Shown here: positions 6,626 through 14,515 of the stretch, piece after piece
How the letters are laid out: each line of letters opens with the position of its first letter
Position numbering within the stretch: position 1 is the first letter of the stretch
From: an uncultured Clostridia bacterium
Lineage (GTDB): Bacteria; Bacillota; Clostridia; TANB77; CAG-508
Reading direction: 5' to 3'
Length of the DNA stretch: 64,000 nucleotides
Assembly: GCA_949482135.1 (NCBI GenBank)
Contig: CASYFC010000009.1
Coordinates: 1-64,000 of the forward strand
The notes under the pieces: generated by a model
What the model was told of the DNA's origin: nothing
Databases searched by the model: none
Seen by the model: the letters and a program-made list of their open reading frames with translations, nothing else
Translations under genes and position numbers: made by a program

Positions 6626-8101
6626 TTATTCTAAAATATTTAATGTTCCACTAATTTTATTTTTAGAGTTTTTACTAATTATTGAATATTCTATATTATC
6701 AATTTTATCTTTCAAGATTATATTTCCAGGAAAAATCATTGTTTCTTTTTCTTTTAAATTCTTAATAGTAAAACTAATATTAGTTTTATCTTCTTTTTCA
6801 AAGACATTATAATCAATATAATCATATATAGTATTTATTTTTTTTTCATTTGAACCTGAATCATAATATAAAGGCAAGCTTAGTGGGGTCGGAATATATG
6901 GAGAAGTTGATAACGGCATTCTTCTAAAATCAGATATTGAATTGTTATATTCTGGCATAAACATTTTTCTTGAATAATTTTCATTAATATCTTTTATAAT
7001 TACATCTGATACACTAGGAAAACTTTCATTATCTACATAAGCATTATTGGGAATTTCTAAAGAAACTTCTATTTCTTCATCTGCTAAATTGCCTGTTTCT
7101 GTAATAGCTAATTGAATAAATTTATAATTTTTTACTTTTTCCAAAAATATTCCCCAATCCACTAATTGTTCTATTTTTTCATTTAATTCCAATATCATTT
7201 TATATTTTTTTAAAGATTTAGAACTTCCTGTTTTAACATATTCTATATTACCAACTAAAATTCCTGTTGATATTCCTTTAAATCTTTTCCCAGCATTTCC
7301 TATATCAAAAAAGTTATCATTTAACTTTATTTCCATTACTTCTGCTACAGATTTAATATTTAAACTAATTTTTTCTTGAATTTTTAATGGTTCTGATTTC
7401 ATAAATCCATTAGTTAATAAATCAGCAGTTTTTTGTAAAGAATTAGAATCTGTTACAATATCATCTATATTAAATTGGTTTATTTCATTTAGTAATGATA
7501 TACATTTTTCTCTTTCTTCATACATATTCGGGAAAAAATCATATTTCTTCAAATATATAGTATCACTAATTTTAGTATCAACAATACCACTAATTTTAAA
7601 ATTTGAAATTCTTTCAGGTATTTTTAGTTTATATATTGAATCTAATAAATATCTTGAAATATTAGTATTTCTTGAGCCTTTTCTAACTTTTATGAAACCA
7701 TTTTCTAAATCGCCATATTTCTTTTTTAATAAATATGGTTTATCATCACAATTAAATATTTTAAAAATTCCAAATTTATAATTGTTATAATCTAATATCT
7801 TAAATTCTATGCTAATACTTGGCTCAATATTTTCAGTTACTAATTCTTGATAAATGGCACTGTCTTTTACTTTGGCTATCTCAATGCCTTGAATAATTCT
7901 TTCACCATCTGGTTTTACTTTTGCACCTGTTATTATATATTTTTCTCCTTTAGAAGTTGAATTAGCTAAACTTATTACATCTATTAAAAAATCTTCTTTA
8001 CATTTAGTTATAGACCAATCATAAATATTTAGTTTAAAATCTAAAAATTCATTTTCAAATTCGTTATTTATATAATCTATTAATATAGTATCATTAAGCA
8101 T
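6626..8101 (-). CDS. AlbA_2 (Schlafen-like) domain protein, possible defence cargo
   Basis: A 491-residue soluble protein. Residues ~10-155 match the AlbA_2/divergent AAA-4 'ATP-binding' domain: NEFLDFK at the start, SLANSTSKGEKYIITGA with the usual AN..G...ITG pattern, PDGERIIQG, then the basic GFIKVRKGSRN. The C-terminal two thirds are an unrecognised beta-rich region. Proteins with this N-terminal domain are transcription regulators or components of anti-phage systems. The gene sits alone as the last gene before the tRNA-Glu attachment side of a mobile element, a usual cargo position. Start ATG 8101 has GGAGAG upstream, and its own promoter lies at 8133-8161. Confidence 0.7.
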   Translation of the reverse strand: MLNDTILIDYINNEFENEFLDFKLNIYDWSITKCKEDFLIDVISLANSTSKGEKYIITGAKVKPDGERIIQGIEIAKVKDSAIYQELVTENIEPSISIEFKILDYNNYKFGIFKIFNCDDKPYLLKKKYGDLENGFIKVRKGSRNTNISRYLLDSIYKLKIPERISNFKISGIVDTKISDTIYLKKYDFFPNMYEEREKCISLLNEINQFNIDDIVTDSNSLQKTADLLTNGFMKSEPLKIQEKISLNIKSVAEVMEIKLNDNFFDIGNAGKRFKGISTGILVGNIEYVKTGSSKSLKKYKMILELNEKIEQLVDWGIFLEKVKNYKFIQLAITETGNLADEEIEVSLEIPNNAYVDNESFPSVSDVIIKDINENYSRKMFMPEYNNSISDFRRMPLSTSPYIPTPLSLPLYYDSGSNEKKINTIYDYIDYNVFEKEDKTNISFTIKNLKEKETMIFPGNIILKDKIDNIEYSIISKNSKNKISGTLNILE

Positions 8102-8132
8102 TTATTCTCTCCTTCTATTATTTTCCCATTAG

Positions 8133-8161
8133 ATACTATCATAAATTAGAATAATTAGCAA
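8133..8161 (-). promoter_or_regulatory. Promoter TTGCTA-N17-TAGTAT for the AlbA_2 gene
   Basis: On the minus strand the -35 TTGCTA (8156-8161) and -10 TAGTAT (8133-8138) are 17 bp apart, about 30 bp before the start codon at 8101. Confidence 0.5.
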
Positions 8162-8313
8162 TCGTCCTATTGCTACAATTATCTTAATTTATTTAATAAA
8201 AAAGCTCACACAAAATATTCTTCTATAAAAATTGAAAAGCAGATATAGTTATTCATAAATTTTCTATAGCAATCTTTTATCAATAACGCCTTTTTATTCA
8301 TAAAATTAATCTA

Positions 8314-8360
8314 CTTTCATTTTATCTACAAAATCTTTTTAGTCTATCTTTAGGATAGTT
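8314..8360 (-). pseudogene. Remnant of a second mob gene 3' end
   Basis: This stretch repeats the DNA of the last codons of the relaxase gene (compare 206-260), encoding the PKDRLKR...NKMK tail in the same orientation, but with a deletion of about 11 bp and no open frame around it. It is a fossil of another copy of the element's left end, located next to the tRNA side. The surrounding 8.2-8.6 kb sequence has no genes. Confidence 0.6.
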
Positions 8361-8535
8361 AAACCAAAAGTTAGGAATACGTTATTCTAAAAACTTGAAC
8401 TCAAATATTTTCAACATAGTGCAAAAATAAATACCATTTTCAACATTTTTATCACTTATGTGCAAAAATCAACCATATTGATTTTGCAAACTCACTTGTT
8501 AAATCACTTACAAGCATTTTAAATCAAATTTTTCA

Positions 8536-8571
8536 TGTGCAAAAGTCTGTGCAAAAGTCTGTGCAAAAGTC
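8536..8571. repeat. Three tandem copies of a 12-bp unit (TGTGCAAAAGTC)
   Basis: Three perfect head-to-tail copies, with looser TGTGCAAAA-like copies at about 8415 and 8457. They lie between the last cargo gene and the tRNA gene. Direct repeats in this position often are arm-type integrase or excisionase sites, which is inference. There are no spacers, so it is not a CRISPR. Confidence 0.65.
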
Positions 8572-8661
8572 TAAAAAATAAAAAATATCAAAAATAAATA
8601 AAAAACGAATAAATTCTCAAATCCCTTTTATATTAACAAATACAAACTTTTGAAAAGCAAT

Positions 8662-8695
8662 AAAAAAAGATGAAAAATGTTTACTTTCTCATCTT
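8662..8695 (-). terminator. Terminator of tRNA-Glu
   Basis: On the minus strand AAGATGA and TCATCTT (8667-8695) form a stem followed by a run of seven T (8662-8668), directly downstream of the tRNA 3' end. Confidence 0.6.
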
Positions 8696-8698
8696 AGT

Positions 8699-8773
8699 TG
8701 GTGACCCCTACGGGAATCGAACCCATGATTCCACCTTGAGAGGGTGGCGTCTTAGCCACTTGACCAAGGGGCC
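8699..8773 (-). tRNA. tRNA-Glu(CTC)
   Basis: A full cloverleaf can be drawn: acceptor stem GGCCCCT/AGGGGTC, D arm, anticodon stem CCACC/GGTGG with loop CTCTCAA (anticodon CTC, glutamate), T arm with GGTTCGATTCC, discriminator A and an encoded CCA (8699-8701 on the plus strand as TGG). The mobile element lies against its 3' end, the usual integration target for tyrosine integrases. The second attachment copy would be left of this window and is not seen. Confidence 0.95.
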
Positions 8774-8810
8774 ATGTATCAACTACTTATTTATAACATA
8801 TTTTAAAGTG

Positions 8811-9206
8811 TTAGTCAATACACATGTTTAGAATTTCTTCTAGTCTTTCATCTTGCTCTGTTAAATACAAATATCCAATTAAAGCTTCAAACGCTGTTGA
8901 TTGTGAATAATCCGCCACATTAGAATTTTTAGCAACATGATGATTTTCTGTATTTCTACCTCTTCTTACAACATCTTTTTCATCTTCTGTAAGTTTATCT
9001 GTAATTCGTTTTAATATATCAGCTTGAGCTTTTGCTTTTACATATTTTATTGATTCTATATGTAATTTATGTGGTTTCGCATTTGAATTGTTAATTAAAT
9101 GTGTTCTGATAAATAATTCATATACACTATCCCCAACATAAGCCCACACAAGTGGTGACAACAATTTTGCTTCAGATATATCTTTATTTCTTTTTATAAA
9201 TTCCAA
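8811..9206 (-). CDS. mrnC: Mini-ribonuclease III
   Basis: A 131-residue RNase III catalytic domain without a double-stranded RNA binding domain, the definition of MrnC, which trims 23S rRNA precursors in Firmicutes. The signature is visible as LVWAYVGDSVYELFIR (residues ~20-35) with the acidic D27/E31 pair, and FEALIGYLYL near residue 108. In many Firmicutes the gene follows cysS. Here it follows rbgA, 12 bp downstream in the same operon, giving a small ribosome-maturation unit. Confidence 0.93.
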   Translation of the reverse strand: MEFIKRNKDISEAKLLSPLVWAYVGDSVYELFIRTHLINNSNAKPHKLHIESIKYVKAKAQADILKRITDKLTEDEKDVVRRGRNTENHHVAKNSNVADYSQSTAFEALIGYLYLTEQDERLEEILNMCID

Positions 9207-9218
9207 TTTTTTCTCCTT

Positions 9219-10094
9219 TTATGGTTCTTCTAAACTAATCTTTCCTAATTTACAATTTCTAAAATCATCTAAAATAATTCTAGCAATTTTCTCATCATCA
9301 GTATTTCCACCAGCAATAAGTGCTCCTCTTTTTCTTCCTATTACTTGCATTAATTCATAAATATAATTTGAATTCTGTTCTATTTCTTTCATTTCAGCAT
9401 CTGTAATTTTATATCGTTCCATTAAATTAGATTTATATTTGTTATATAATACTTTCAATAATTCGTATGAAATTTCTACTCTTTCAAGAATATCATCTTT
9501 TATTGTACCTGTAAATGCAAGATTTAATGCTATTTCATTGCTTTCAAACTTTGGCCATAATACACCTGGGGTATCTAGTAACTCTTGATTTTTTCCTATT
9601 CTAATCCATTGTTTAGACTTAGTAACTCCTGGTTTATTTCCAACTTCTAATTTATTCTTCTTAGCTATTCTATTAATAAATGAAGATTTTCCAACATTTG
9701 GAATTCCTAAAATCATAACTCTAATTGTTTTATTTATTCTTCCTCTTGCTGCTTGTTTTGCGATTTCTTCCTTCATTAATTCATCTATTTTTCTTGATAC
9801 TTTATCTATACCTTTTCCAGAATTTGAATCTGTTAGTATTACTGGGGCTTCTTTAGATAATTTTTCAATCCATTTTTGATTTATTTTTTCATCTGATAAA
9901 TCACATTTGTTTAAAAGAATTATTCTTTTTTTATTTTTAGTTAGATTTTTTATATCAGGGTTTCTACTAGCTATCGGTATTCTACTATCTAATAATTCTA
10001 TTACAACATCTATTAGTTTTAAATCTTCTTCAATTTGTTTACGTGTTTTAGCCATATGACCAGGATACCAATTGATATTTAAATTGTTTTCCAT
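9219..10094 (-). CDS. rbgA: Ribosome biogenesis GTPase RbgA/YlqF
   Basis: A 291-residue circularly permuted GTPase needed for late 50S assembly. It starts with the family signature NINWYPGHMAKT. The G4 motif LLNKCDL (residues ~57-63) comes before G1 (GIPNVGKSSFIN, ~130-141) and G3 (LLDTPGVLWP), which is the circular permutation. The C-terminal ANTAR-like RNA-binding helices follow. Length is normal for the family. It is transcribed together with mrnC. Confidence 0.96.
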   Translation of the reverse strand: MENNLNINWYPGHMAKTRKQIEEDLKLIDVVIELLDSRIPIASRNPDIKNLTKNKKRIILLNKCDLSDEKINQKWIEKLSKEAPVILTDSNSGKGIDKVSRKIDELMKEEIAKQAARGRINKTIRVMILGIPNVGKSSFINRIAKKNKLEVGNKPGVTKSKQWIRIGKNQELLDTPGVLWPKFESNEIALNLAFTGTIKDDILERVEISYELLKVLYNKYKSNLMERYKITDAEMKEIEQNSNYIYELMQVIGRKRGALIAGGNTDDEKIARIILDDFRNCKLGKISLEEP

Positions 10095-10132
10095 TCTTTC
10101 ACCTTCTTTATTTTCACTTTATTTTAATTCAT

Positions 10133-10636
10133 CTATTTTACATCATAATGATATTTAACTTGAACAATTCGTTTATTATCATTATCCTCATCTTCTTCAA
10201 CTAATTGTCCACCCATTTTTTCATAAAATTTACGTGCATTTATATTATATTTATTACATGAAATAAAAAATTTATTATATCCATTGCTTTTTATTTCATT
10301 ATAAGCTAAAATAAATATTTTTTTTCCAATTCCGTTTTTTTGAAAATCTTTTCTTAAATACAATAATCCAATTTCTTGCTCGTAATTATTAAATTTTCTA
10401 AATGGAACTCCAACATCCATATAACCAACTAATTCTTTATTGCTTTCAACAACATAAAGAGAAATTTTATCATTATTTATTATGTTTTTAAACATTCTCT
10501 CAGATTCTTCATAATCAAAATTATCTATTATGTCATCACTGTATATTCCTCTATATGTTTCATCCCATACTTTTTGTTTTAATATAGCGAGATTTTTAAC
10601 ATCATTATTAGTTGCAATTCTAATCTTACAATCCAT
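10133..10636 (-). CDS. GNAT-family N-acetyltransferase
   Basis: A 167-residue acetyltransferase. The start is set at ATG 10636 (MDCKIRIATNND). The acetyl-CoA-binding motif A is seen as LYLRKDFQKNGIGKKIF (Q-x-x-G-I-G), and motif B is the FYEKMGG loop near residue 147. The N-terminal ILKQKVWDETYRGIYS pattern is typical of uncharacterised clostridial GNATs related to spermidine or small-molecule acetyltransferases. The substrate cannot be told. It follows an MBL-fold gene on the same strand. Confidence 0.88.
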   Translation of the reverse strand: MDCKIRIATNNDVKNLAILKQKVWDETYRGIYSDDIIDNFDYEESERMFKNIINNDKISLYVVESNKELVGYMDVGVPFRKFNNYEQEIGLLYLRKDFQKNGIGKKIFILAYNEIKSNGYNKFFISCNKYNINARKFYEKMGGQLVEEDEDNDNKRIVQVKYHYDVK

Positions 10637-10664
10637 CACTTATTACCTCTATTTAACTAACTAT

Positions 10665-11630
10665 CTATGCCTCTATTTCAATTCCATTTTGATTAAATTT
10701 TATAATTCTATCTCCTAAGAATGACAATACACTCTGTGCTCTAAACTCTTGTACCCAACTTTGTACTTCTATACTTTGCCATCTTCCTGTATTATAACCA
10801 CTTCCAGGATTATTGTTATATAACCATGCAGGACAATTAAAACAACATATTTCAGGTGCTATTGCTATATATACATCTTTGCTTACACCATTTTGTCCAT
10901 GATGAGCCATTTGAACAACATCTGCTTTTAATTTTTGAGGATTTTTTAATAATTCTATACTTGAATAGTAATATGCATCACCTAAAAATATAATACTTTT
11001 ATTTACGTCTGTTGCTGTCATTTTAAAACACATACTACTATCATTTCCATTATCTGTATTTATCATTTCTGAATCTGCAATTTTTAGTATATCACATTTT
11101 ACATTATCCATATAAATTTCTTGATTTTTTTCACAAGATATTTTATTTTTTATTTTTTTGCTATCTAAAAGACTTAGCATTTTTTCTTCTGTTTCAAAAC
11201 CTCTTTTATCATACTCTTTGTACCATTCTAATGAATTAAAAGAATAATATAAGTTCTCAATTGTTATATCACAATTATCATCTTCTAATATTTGAATTAG
11301 TGCTCCAACATGATCTTGATGTGGATGTGTAATATACCAATGTGAAACAGTTCCATTTCCTAATCTTTTTATATATTCTTCTAAAAAAAGTTTATCTGCA
11401 TCTATTCCACCATCTACAACTATTAATTCATTATTTTTTGTTGTAATTACATACCCACATGAAATTACTCCACCATATTCTTGTAATGTTGAACCACCAA
11501 TAACATATATTTTCATGCTATCTTTTGAATCTTCTATATAATTTTTTCTTTGTATATATAATAAACTAAATAATACAAAGCAAAGTAATACAAAAACTAT
11601 TACTTTGCTAAAAAATTCCTTTTTCTTCAT
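10665..11630 (-). CDS. Membrane-anchored metallo-beta-lactamase-fold hydrolase (ComEC C-domain-like)
   Basis: I start at ATG 11630 (MKKKEFFSK) with AGAGGAA upstream, giving 321 residues; an upstream extension would overlap the preceding gene. A single N-terminal membrane helix (VIVFVLLCFVLFSLLYI) is followed by an extracellular MBL domain. It has the HxHxDH motif as HPHQDH near residue 100, LIVVDGG before it, and FLGDAYY and MAHHGQNG later. This order resembles the MBL domain of ComEC and related secreted phosphodiesterases/nucleases. The substrate is unknown. It is probably co-transcribed with the membrane protein 25 bp upstream. Confidence 0.85.
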   Translation of the reverse strand: MKKKEFFSKVIVFVLLCFVLFSLLYIQRKNYIEDSKDSMKIYVIGGSTLQEYGGVISCGYVITTKNNELIVVDGGIDADKLFLEEYIKRLGNGTVSHWYITHPHQDHVGALIQILEDDNCDITIENLYYSFNSLEWYKEYDKRGFETEEKMLSLLDSKKIKNKISCEKNQEIYMDNVKCDILKIADSEMINTDNGNDSSMCFKMTATDVNKSIIFLGDAYYYSSIELLKNPQKLKADVVQMAHHGQNGVSKDVYIAIAPEICCFNCPAWLYNNNPGSGYNTGRWQSIEVQSWVQEFRAQSVLSFLGDRIIKFNQNGIEIEA

Positions 11631-11655
11631 TTTAGTTCCTCTATTAAAATGATTA

Positions 11656-12126
11656 TTATAGTCTATATTGGTTTCTATCTGCTCTTTCATCAAATTGCCT
11701 ATCATAATCTTCATTTTTATAAAACCAATCTGCCTTTTTATTTCCATTTCCTAAATTTCTATTTTTATTAACTAAAATATCTAAAAATGTTAATAGTGGA
11801 ATTATAACTCCTACTACTGTAAAAATTAAATTTGCTCCTGTTGCAATATCAAATCCACTTGCAACTGATGCTGTTAAATATTCATATAATGCTGTTCCAA
11901 AATAAATTCCATATAATGCCAAATATGCTGCAGCACCAACAATGTTTCTTTTTACAACTAATATTAAGCAAGGTAATGTTAAAAATAGCAATGCTATCTC
12001 ATATGTTGTATTTAGAGGTGTTGTAAAAAATTCTCTATCTAATTGATAAAGTATAGTTACAATTGCTCTAAATCCCCAAAAAATTATTGCTAAAAATGTT
12101 AATAAATAACTAAATAAACTTGTCAT
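11656..12126 (-). CDS. Hypothetical membrane protein, four TM helices
   Basis: A 156-residue protein with four predicted membrane helices (residues ~4-24, 38-57, 64-84 and 95-118) and a charged cytosolic tail rich in Asp/Asn/Arg (YDRQFDERADRNQYR). No family recognised. It heads a leftward pair with the MBL-fold protein, so a shared envelope role is possible. Confidence 0.6.
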   Translation of the reverse strand: MTSLFSYLLTFLAIIFWGFRAIVTILYQLDREFFTTPLNTTYEIALLFLTLPCLILVVKRNIVGAAAYLALYGIYFGTALYEYLTASVASGFDIATGANLIFTVVGVIIPLLTFLDILVNKNRNLGNGNKKADWFYKNEDYDRQFDERADRNQYRL

Positions 12127-12208
12127 ATGTATTCCTCCTTATTTCGATTACATTTTAACATAAATTAACATAAATATCAAGATTTCTTTGATTATAAAAA
12201 ATGGAAAA

Positions 12209-12238
12209 GCACCTCAAATACTTTAATATTTGAAGTGC
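12209..12238 (-). terminator. Terminator of the ireB-ruvX-DUF1292 operon
   Basis: A 12-bp stem (GCACTTCAAATA/TATTTGAGGTGC on the minus strand, one mismatch) is followed by TTTT. It lies 20 bp past the DUF1292 stop. Confidence 0.7.
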
Positions 12239-12257
12239 AGTTTCAGTATACTTTTAA

Positions 12258-12575
12258 TTATTCACCATCTGTGAAATTAAATTCTTCTTTAAATTTTTCT
12301 TTAAATATTTCAAATACAGCTGTTAAAGTTTCTTCATCATCAACACTAACATATGATTCTTCTTCACTGTTTTCTTCTGAATCATCAACTTTTAATATAA
12401 CAACTTCTCCATCATCTTCTTCCCCATCTTCAAGAACTGGTAATAAGACAACATAGTCTTCTGATTCATATTCTATTAAATCTAAAAACTCGAATTTTAC
12501 TTCATTTCCATTTTCATCATTTAATATTATGATATTACTGATTTCTTCATCAAATCCGTTATTTTCTTCGTCCAT
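12258..12575 (-). CDS. DUF1292 family protein (YrzB-like)
   Basis: A 105-residue very acidic protein. The core IIILNDENGNEVKFEFLDLIEYE and YVVLLPV segments are the DUF1292 pattern, seen widely in Firmicutes next to ruvX and ireB, as here. The function is unknown. The acidic linker (EEDDGEV, EENSEEE) is longer than in Bacillus YrzB. A C-terminal helix (FEIFKEKFKEEF) completes the usual domain. Confidence 0.88.
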   Translation of the reverse strand: MDEENNGFDEEISNIIILNDENGNEVKFEFLDLIEYESEDYVVLLPVLEDGEEDDGEVVILKVDDSEENSEEESYVSVDDEETLTAVFEIFKEKFKEEFNFTDGE

Positions 12576-12669
12576 TTTAATACTCCTTCCTTTGTATACA
12601 ATTCATACAAATCTAAAAATATAATATACTAAAGCATTTTTTTTTGCAATAGTTTTATACAATTTTTTT

Positions 12670-13086
12670 CTATTTTAATTTATTCATATATATTTCTAAA
12701 ATATATACTGCAGAAATAGTATCTACTATGCCTCTTTTTTTAGTTTTATTAATATCTAAAAAATTCATAGTTTTATGTGCTGCAACAGTAGTTAATCTTT
12801 CATCTATTGTTTCTATTTTTATTTTATTATATTTGCATTTTAATTTATGAATAAATTTTTCTGTTACATCTGCTCTAACAGTTTTAGTTCCATCCATGTT
12901 ATAAGGCATACCTACAACAATTGTGTCTACTGGATATTTTTCCAAAATTTCATCAAGTCTTTTTAATAATATTTTATCATTACCATTATGAGAAATAGTT
13001 TCCAATCCTTGCGCAGTAATCCCCAAGCTATCAGAAACAGCAATTCCCACTCTGCTATCACCATAATCAATTCCTAAAATTCGCAT
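12670..13086 (-). CDS. ruvX: Holliday-junction resolvase-like nuclease RuvX/YqgF
   Basis: A 138-residue RNase H-fold protein with MRILGIDYGDSRVGIAV (catalytic Asp at residue 6), VVGMPYNMDGT in the middle and TIDERLTT at residue ~96 (second acidic site). Members take part in 16S rRNA 5' maturation and in Holliday junction resolution. It sits 4 bp after ireB in the conserved Firmicutes order ireB-ruvX-DUF1292. Confidence 0.95.
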   Translation of the reverse strand: MRILGIDYGDSRVGIAVSDSLGITAQGLETISHNGNDKILLKRLDEILEKYPVDTIVVGMPYNMDGTKTVRADVTEKFIHKLKCKYNKIKIETIDERLTTVAAHKTMNFLDINKTKKRGIVDTISAVYILEIYMNKLK

Positions 13087-13090
13087 AGAA

Positions 13091-13345
13091 TTAATCTTCC
13101 AATCCTATATAATCTTTAACCATTTTTTCTAGGAGTTCATCTCTTTCTATTAATCTAATTAAATTTCTAGCATCATTATGACTAGTAATATAAGTAGGGT
13201 CTCCAGATAAAATATATCCAACTATTTGATTTATTGGGTTATATCCTTTTTCTACTAAAGCTTGATATACTTCCTTTAGAATTTCTTTTGCTCTTATGCT
13301 TTTATCTTTGTCGACTTTAAAGCTCATTGTTTTATCAACAGCCAT
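13091..13345 (-). CDS. ireB: IreB-family regulatory phosphoprotein
   Basis: An 84-residue protein with the full family pattern: MSFKVDKDK near the start, then [21 protein letters not shown] (split here by nothing unusual), [11 protein letters not shown] and [13 protein letters not shown]. In Enterococcus IreB is a target of the PASTA kinase IreK and affects cephalosporin tolerance. The threonine region near the N-terminus (DKTMSF) is where phosphorylation occurs in the family. No kinase gene is visible in this window. Confidence 0.94.
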   Translation of the reverse strand: MAVDKTMSFKVDKDKSIRAKEILKEVYQALVEKGYNPINQIVGYILSGDPTYITSHNDARNLIRLIERDELLEKMVKDYIGLED

Positions 13346-13356
13346 TTTAATCCCTC

Positions 13357-14493
13357 CTAAATATAATTAATTTGACTTTCATTTTTGTCAGCAGAATCTA
13401 AATATTCTTCTAATTTTTTATTTAACTGTTCTAATCCTGTACCTTTGTAATAAGTAGAAACAACAAAGTTAAGTTGTGGTGATGCAGATTTTTCTTCTTG
13501 CAGTTCTTTTACTTTTACTTTTTTTCCATTTAAAACTTTTACAACAGTTTTTTCAGAAGCCTCTTCTATAATTTCGATTTCTTCAATTTCATTTTTTAAA
13601 TCTTTTAAGAATTCATCGACACTGTTTTCTTCAACGCCAGAAAATACTATTGCAAATTTGGGTCCCATATATCTTACAAATACATATTGAGCAGCCATTT
13701 TTGTTTTTACTATATTACTAATTTCAGTTATTATATCATTACCAAAGTTTCTTCCTGCTTTTTCATTAATATCCTCAATATTTATAATTTTAAACATACA
13801 TATTGCTGATGTTGGATATTTATCAAATGTTTTTTTACCTTTACTATATAAATATTCAGCAGAATATAATCCTGTAAATTTGTCAACTCTTATTATGTTT
13901 TCCATTGCATCTTGATATGACATTGTTGATAAAACAGATATTATATTATCTTTAACAACTTCAATTATTGTTGTATTTGTCTTATCAAAAGCATGAATTC
14001 TTCCACTTTCCATTATCCAATATCCTATATAAATATTATCTATATATAGTGGGAAAAACATTGCTGATTTAGCTCTACCCATTTCAACTTTTTGATAAGG
14101 TAATTTTTCATTTTCATTCTCTATTGTTATATATTTAGGAGTTGCATTTCTGATACTATCTTGGAATATTTCTTCACTTCCCAAGTTAGTTAGTGTTTCA
14201 TGATGTATTTTATCAACATTTGTTGCTTTTATAACATATTCTGCACCATCAAATACTACTATTGTTGAGTATTTTATATCATATTTTTCTATTACAATAT
14301 CGTTTATAGCATTCAATTTAGTTTCTACTGAATCTTCTTCACCAGCTATTTTCATAAAGTCTTGTAATACTGTTAGCTGATCAATTAATTGATTTATATT
14401 ATTATATGAATCAATTTTTTTCTGGATATGCATGTTGTATGAAACTAATACTCCTATTACAACTATTAAAATTATAATTACACCTACGGCCAA
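13357..14493 (-). CDS. Membrane-anchored GAF plus degenerate GGDEF protein
   Basis: This 378-residue protein starts at TTG 14493 (AGAGGTG upstream). An N-terminal membrane helix ([16 protein letters not shown]) is followed by a GAF-like domain (~50-190; [27 protein letters not shown]) and a GGDEF-fold domain (~205-360; [12 protein letters not shown] is the usual 'D.lTgl.n' opening). The active-site GGDEF loop reads [10 protein letters not shown], so the signature is lost and cyclase activity is unlikely. It probably acts as a sensor or scaffold. It lies directly downstream of the large TadZ-like ATPase gene (22 bp gap) and likely works with it. Confidence 0.75.
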   Translation of the reverse strand: MAVGVIIILIVVIGVLVSYNMHIQKKIDSYNNINQLIDQLTVLQDFMKIAGEEDSVETKLNAINDIVIEKYDIKYSTIVVFDGAEYVIKATNVDKIHHETLTNLGSEEIFQDSIRNATPKYITIENENEKLPYQKVEMGRAKSAMFFPLYIDNIYIGYWIMESGRIHAFDKTNTTIIEVVKDNIISVLSTMSYQDAMENIIRVDKFTGLYSAEYLYSKGKKTFDKYPTSAICMFKIINIEDINEKAGRNFGNDIITEISNIVKTKMAAQYVFVRYMGPKFAIVFSGVEENSVDEFLKDLKNEIEEIEIIEEASEKTVVKVLNGKKVKVKELQEEKSASPQLNFVVSTYYKGTGLEQLNKKLEEYLDSADKNESQINYI

Positions 14494-14515
14494 GTTATTT
14501 CACCTCTACTATATT

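Noticed and set aside
8536-8571. CRISPR-like array
   Set aside because: The three 12-bp units are directly adjacent with no spacers, and no cas genes are present.
10665-11747. Longer N-terminus for the MBL protein
   Set aside because: It would overlap the upstream membrane-protein gene by about 90 bp and has no ribosome binding site. ATG 11630 has both a site and a membrane helix directly after it.
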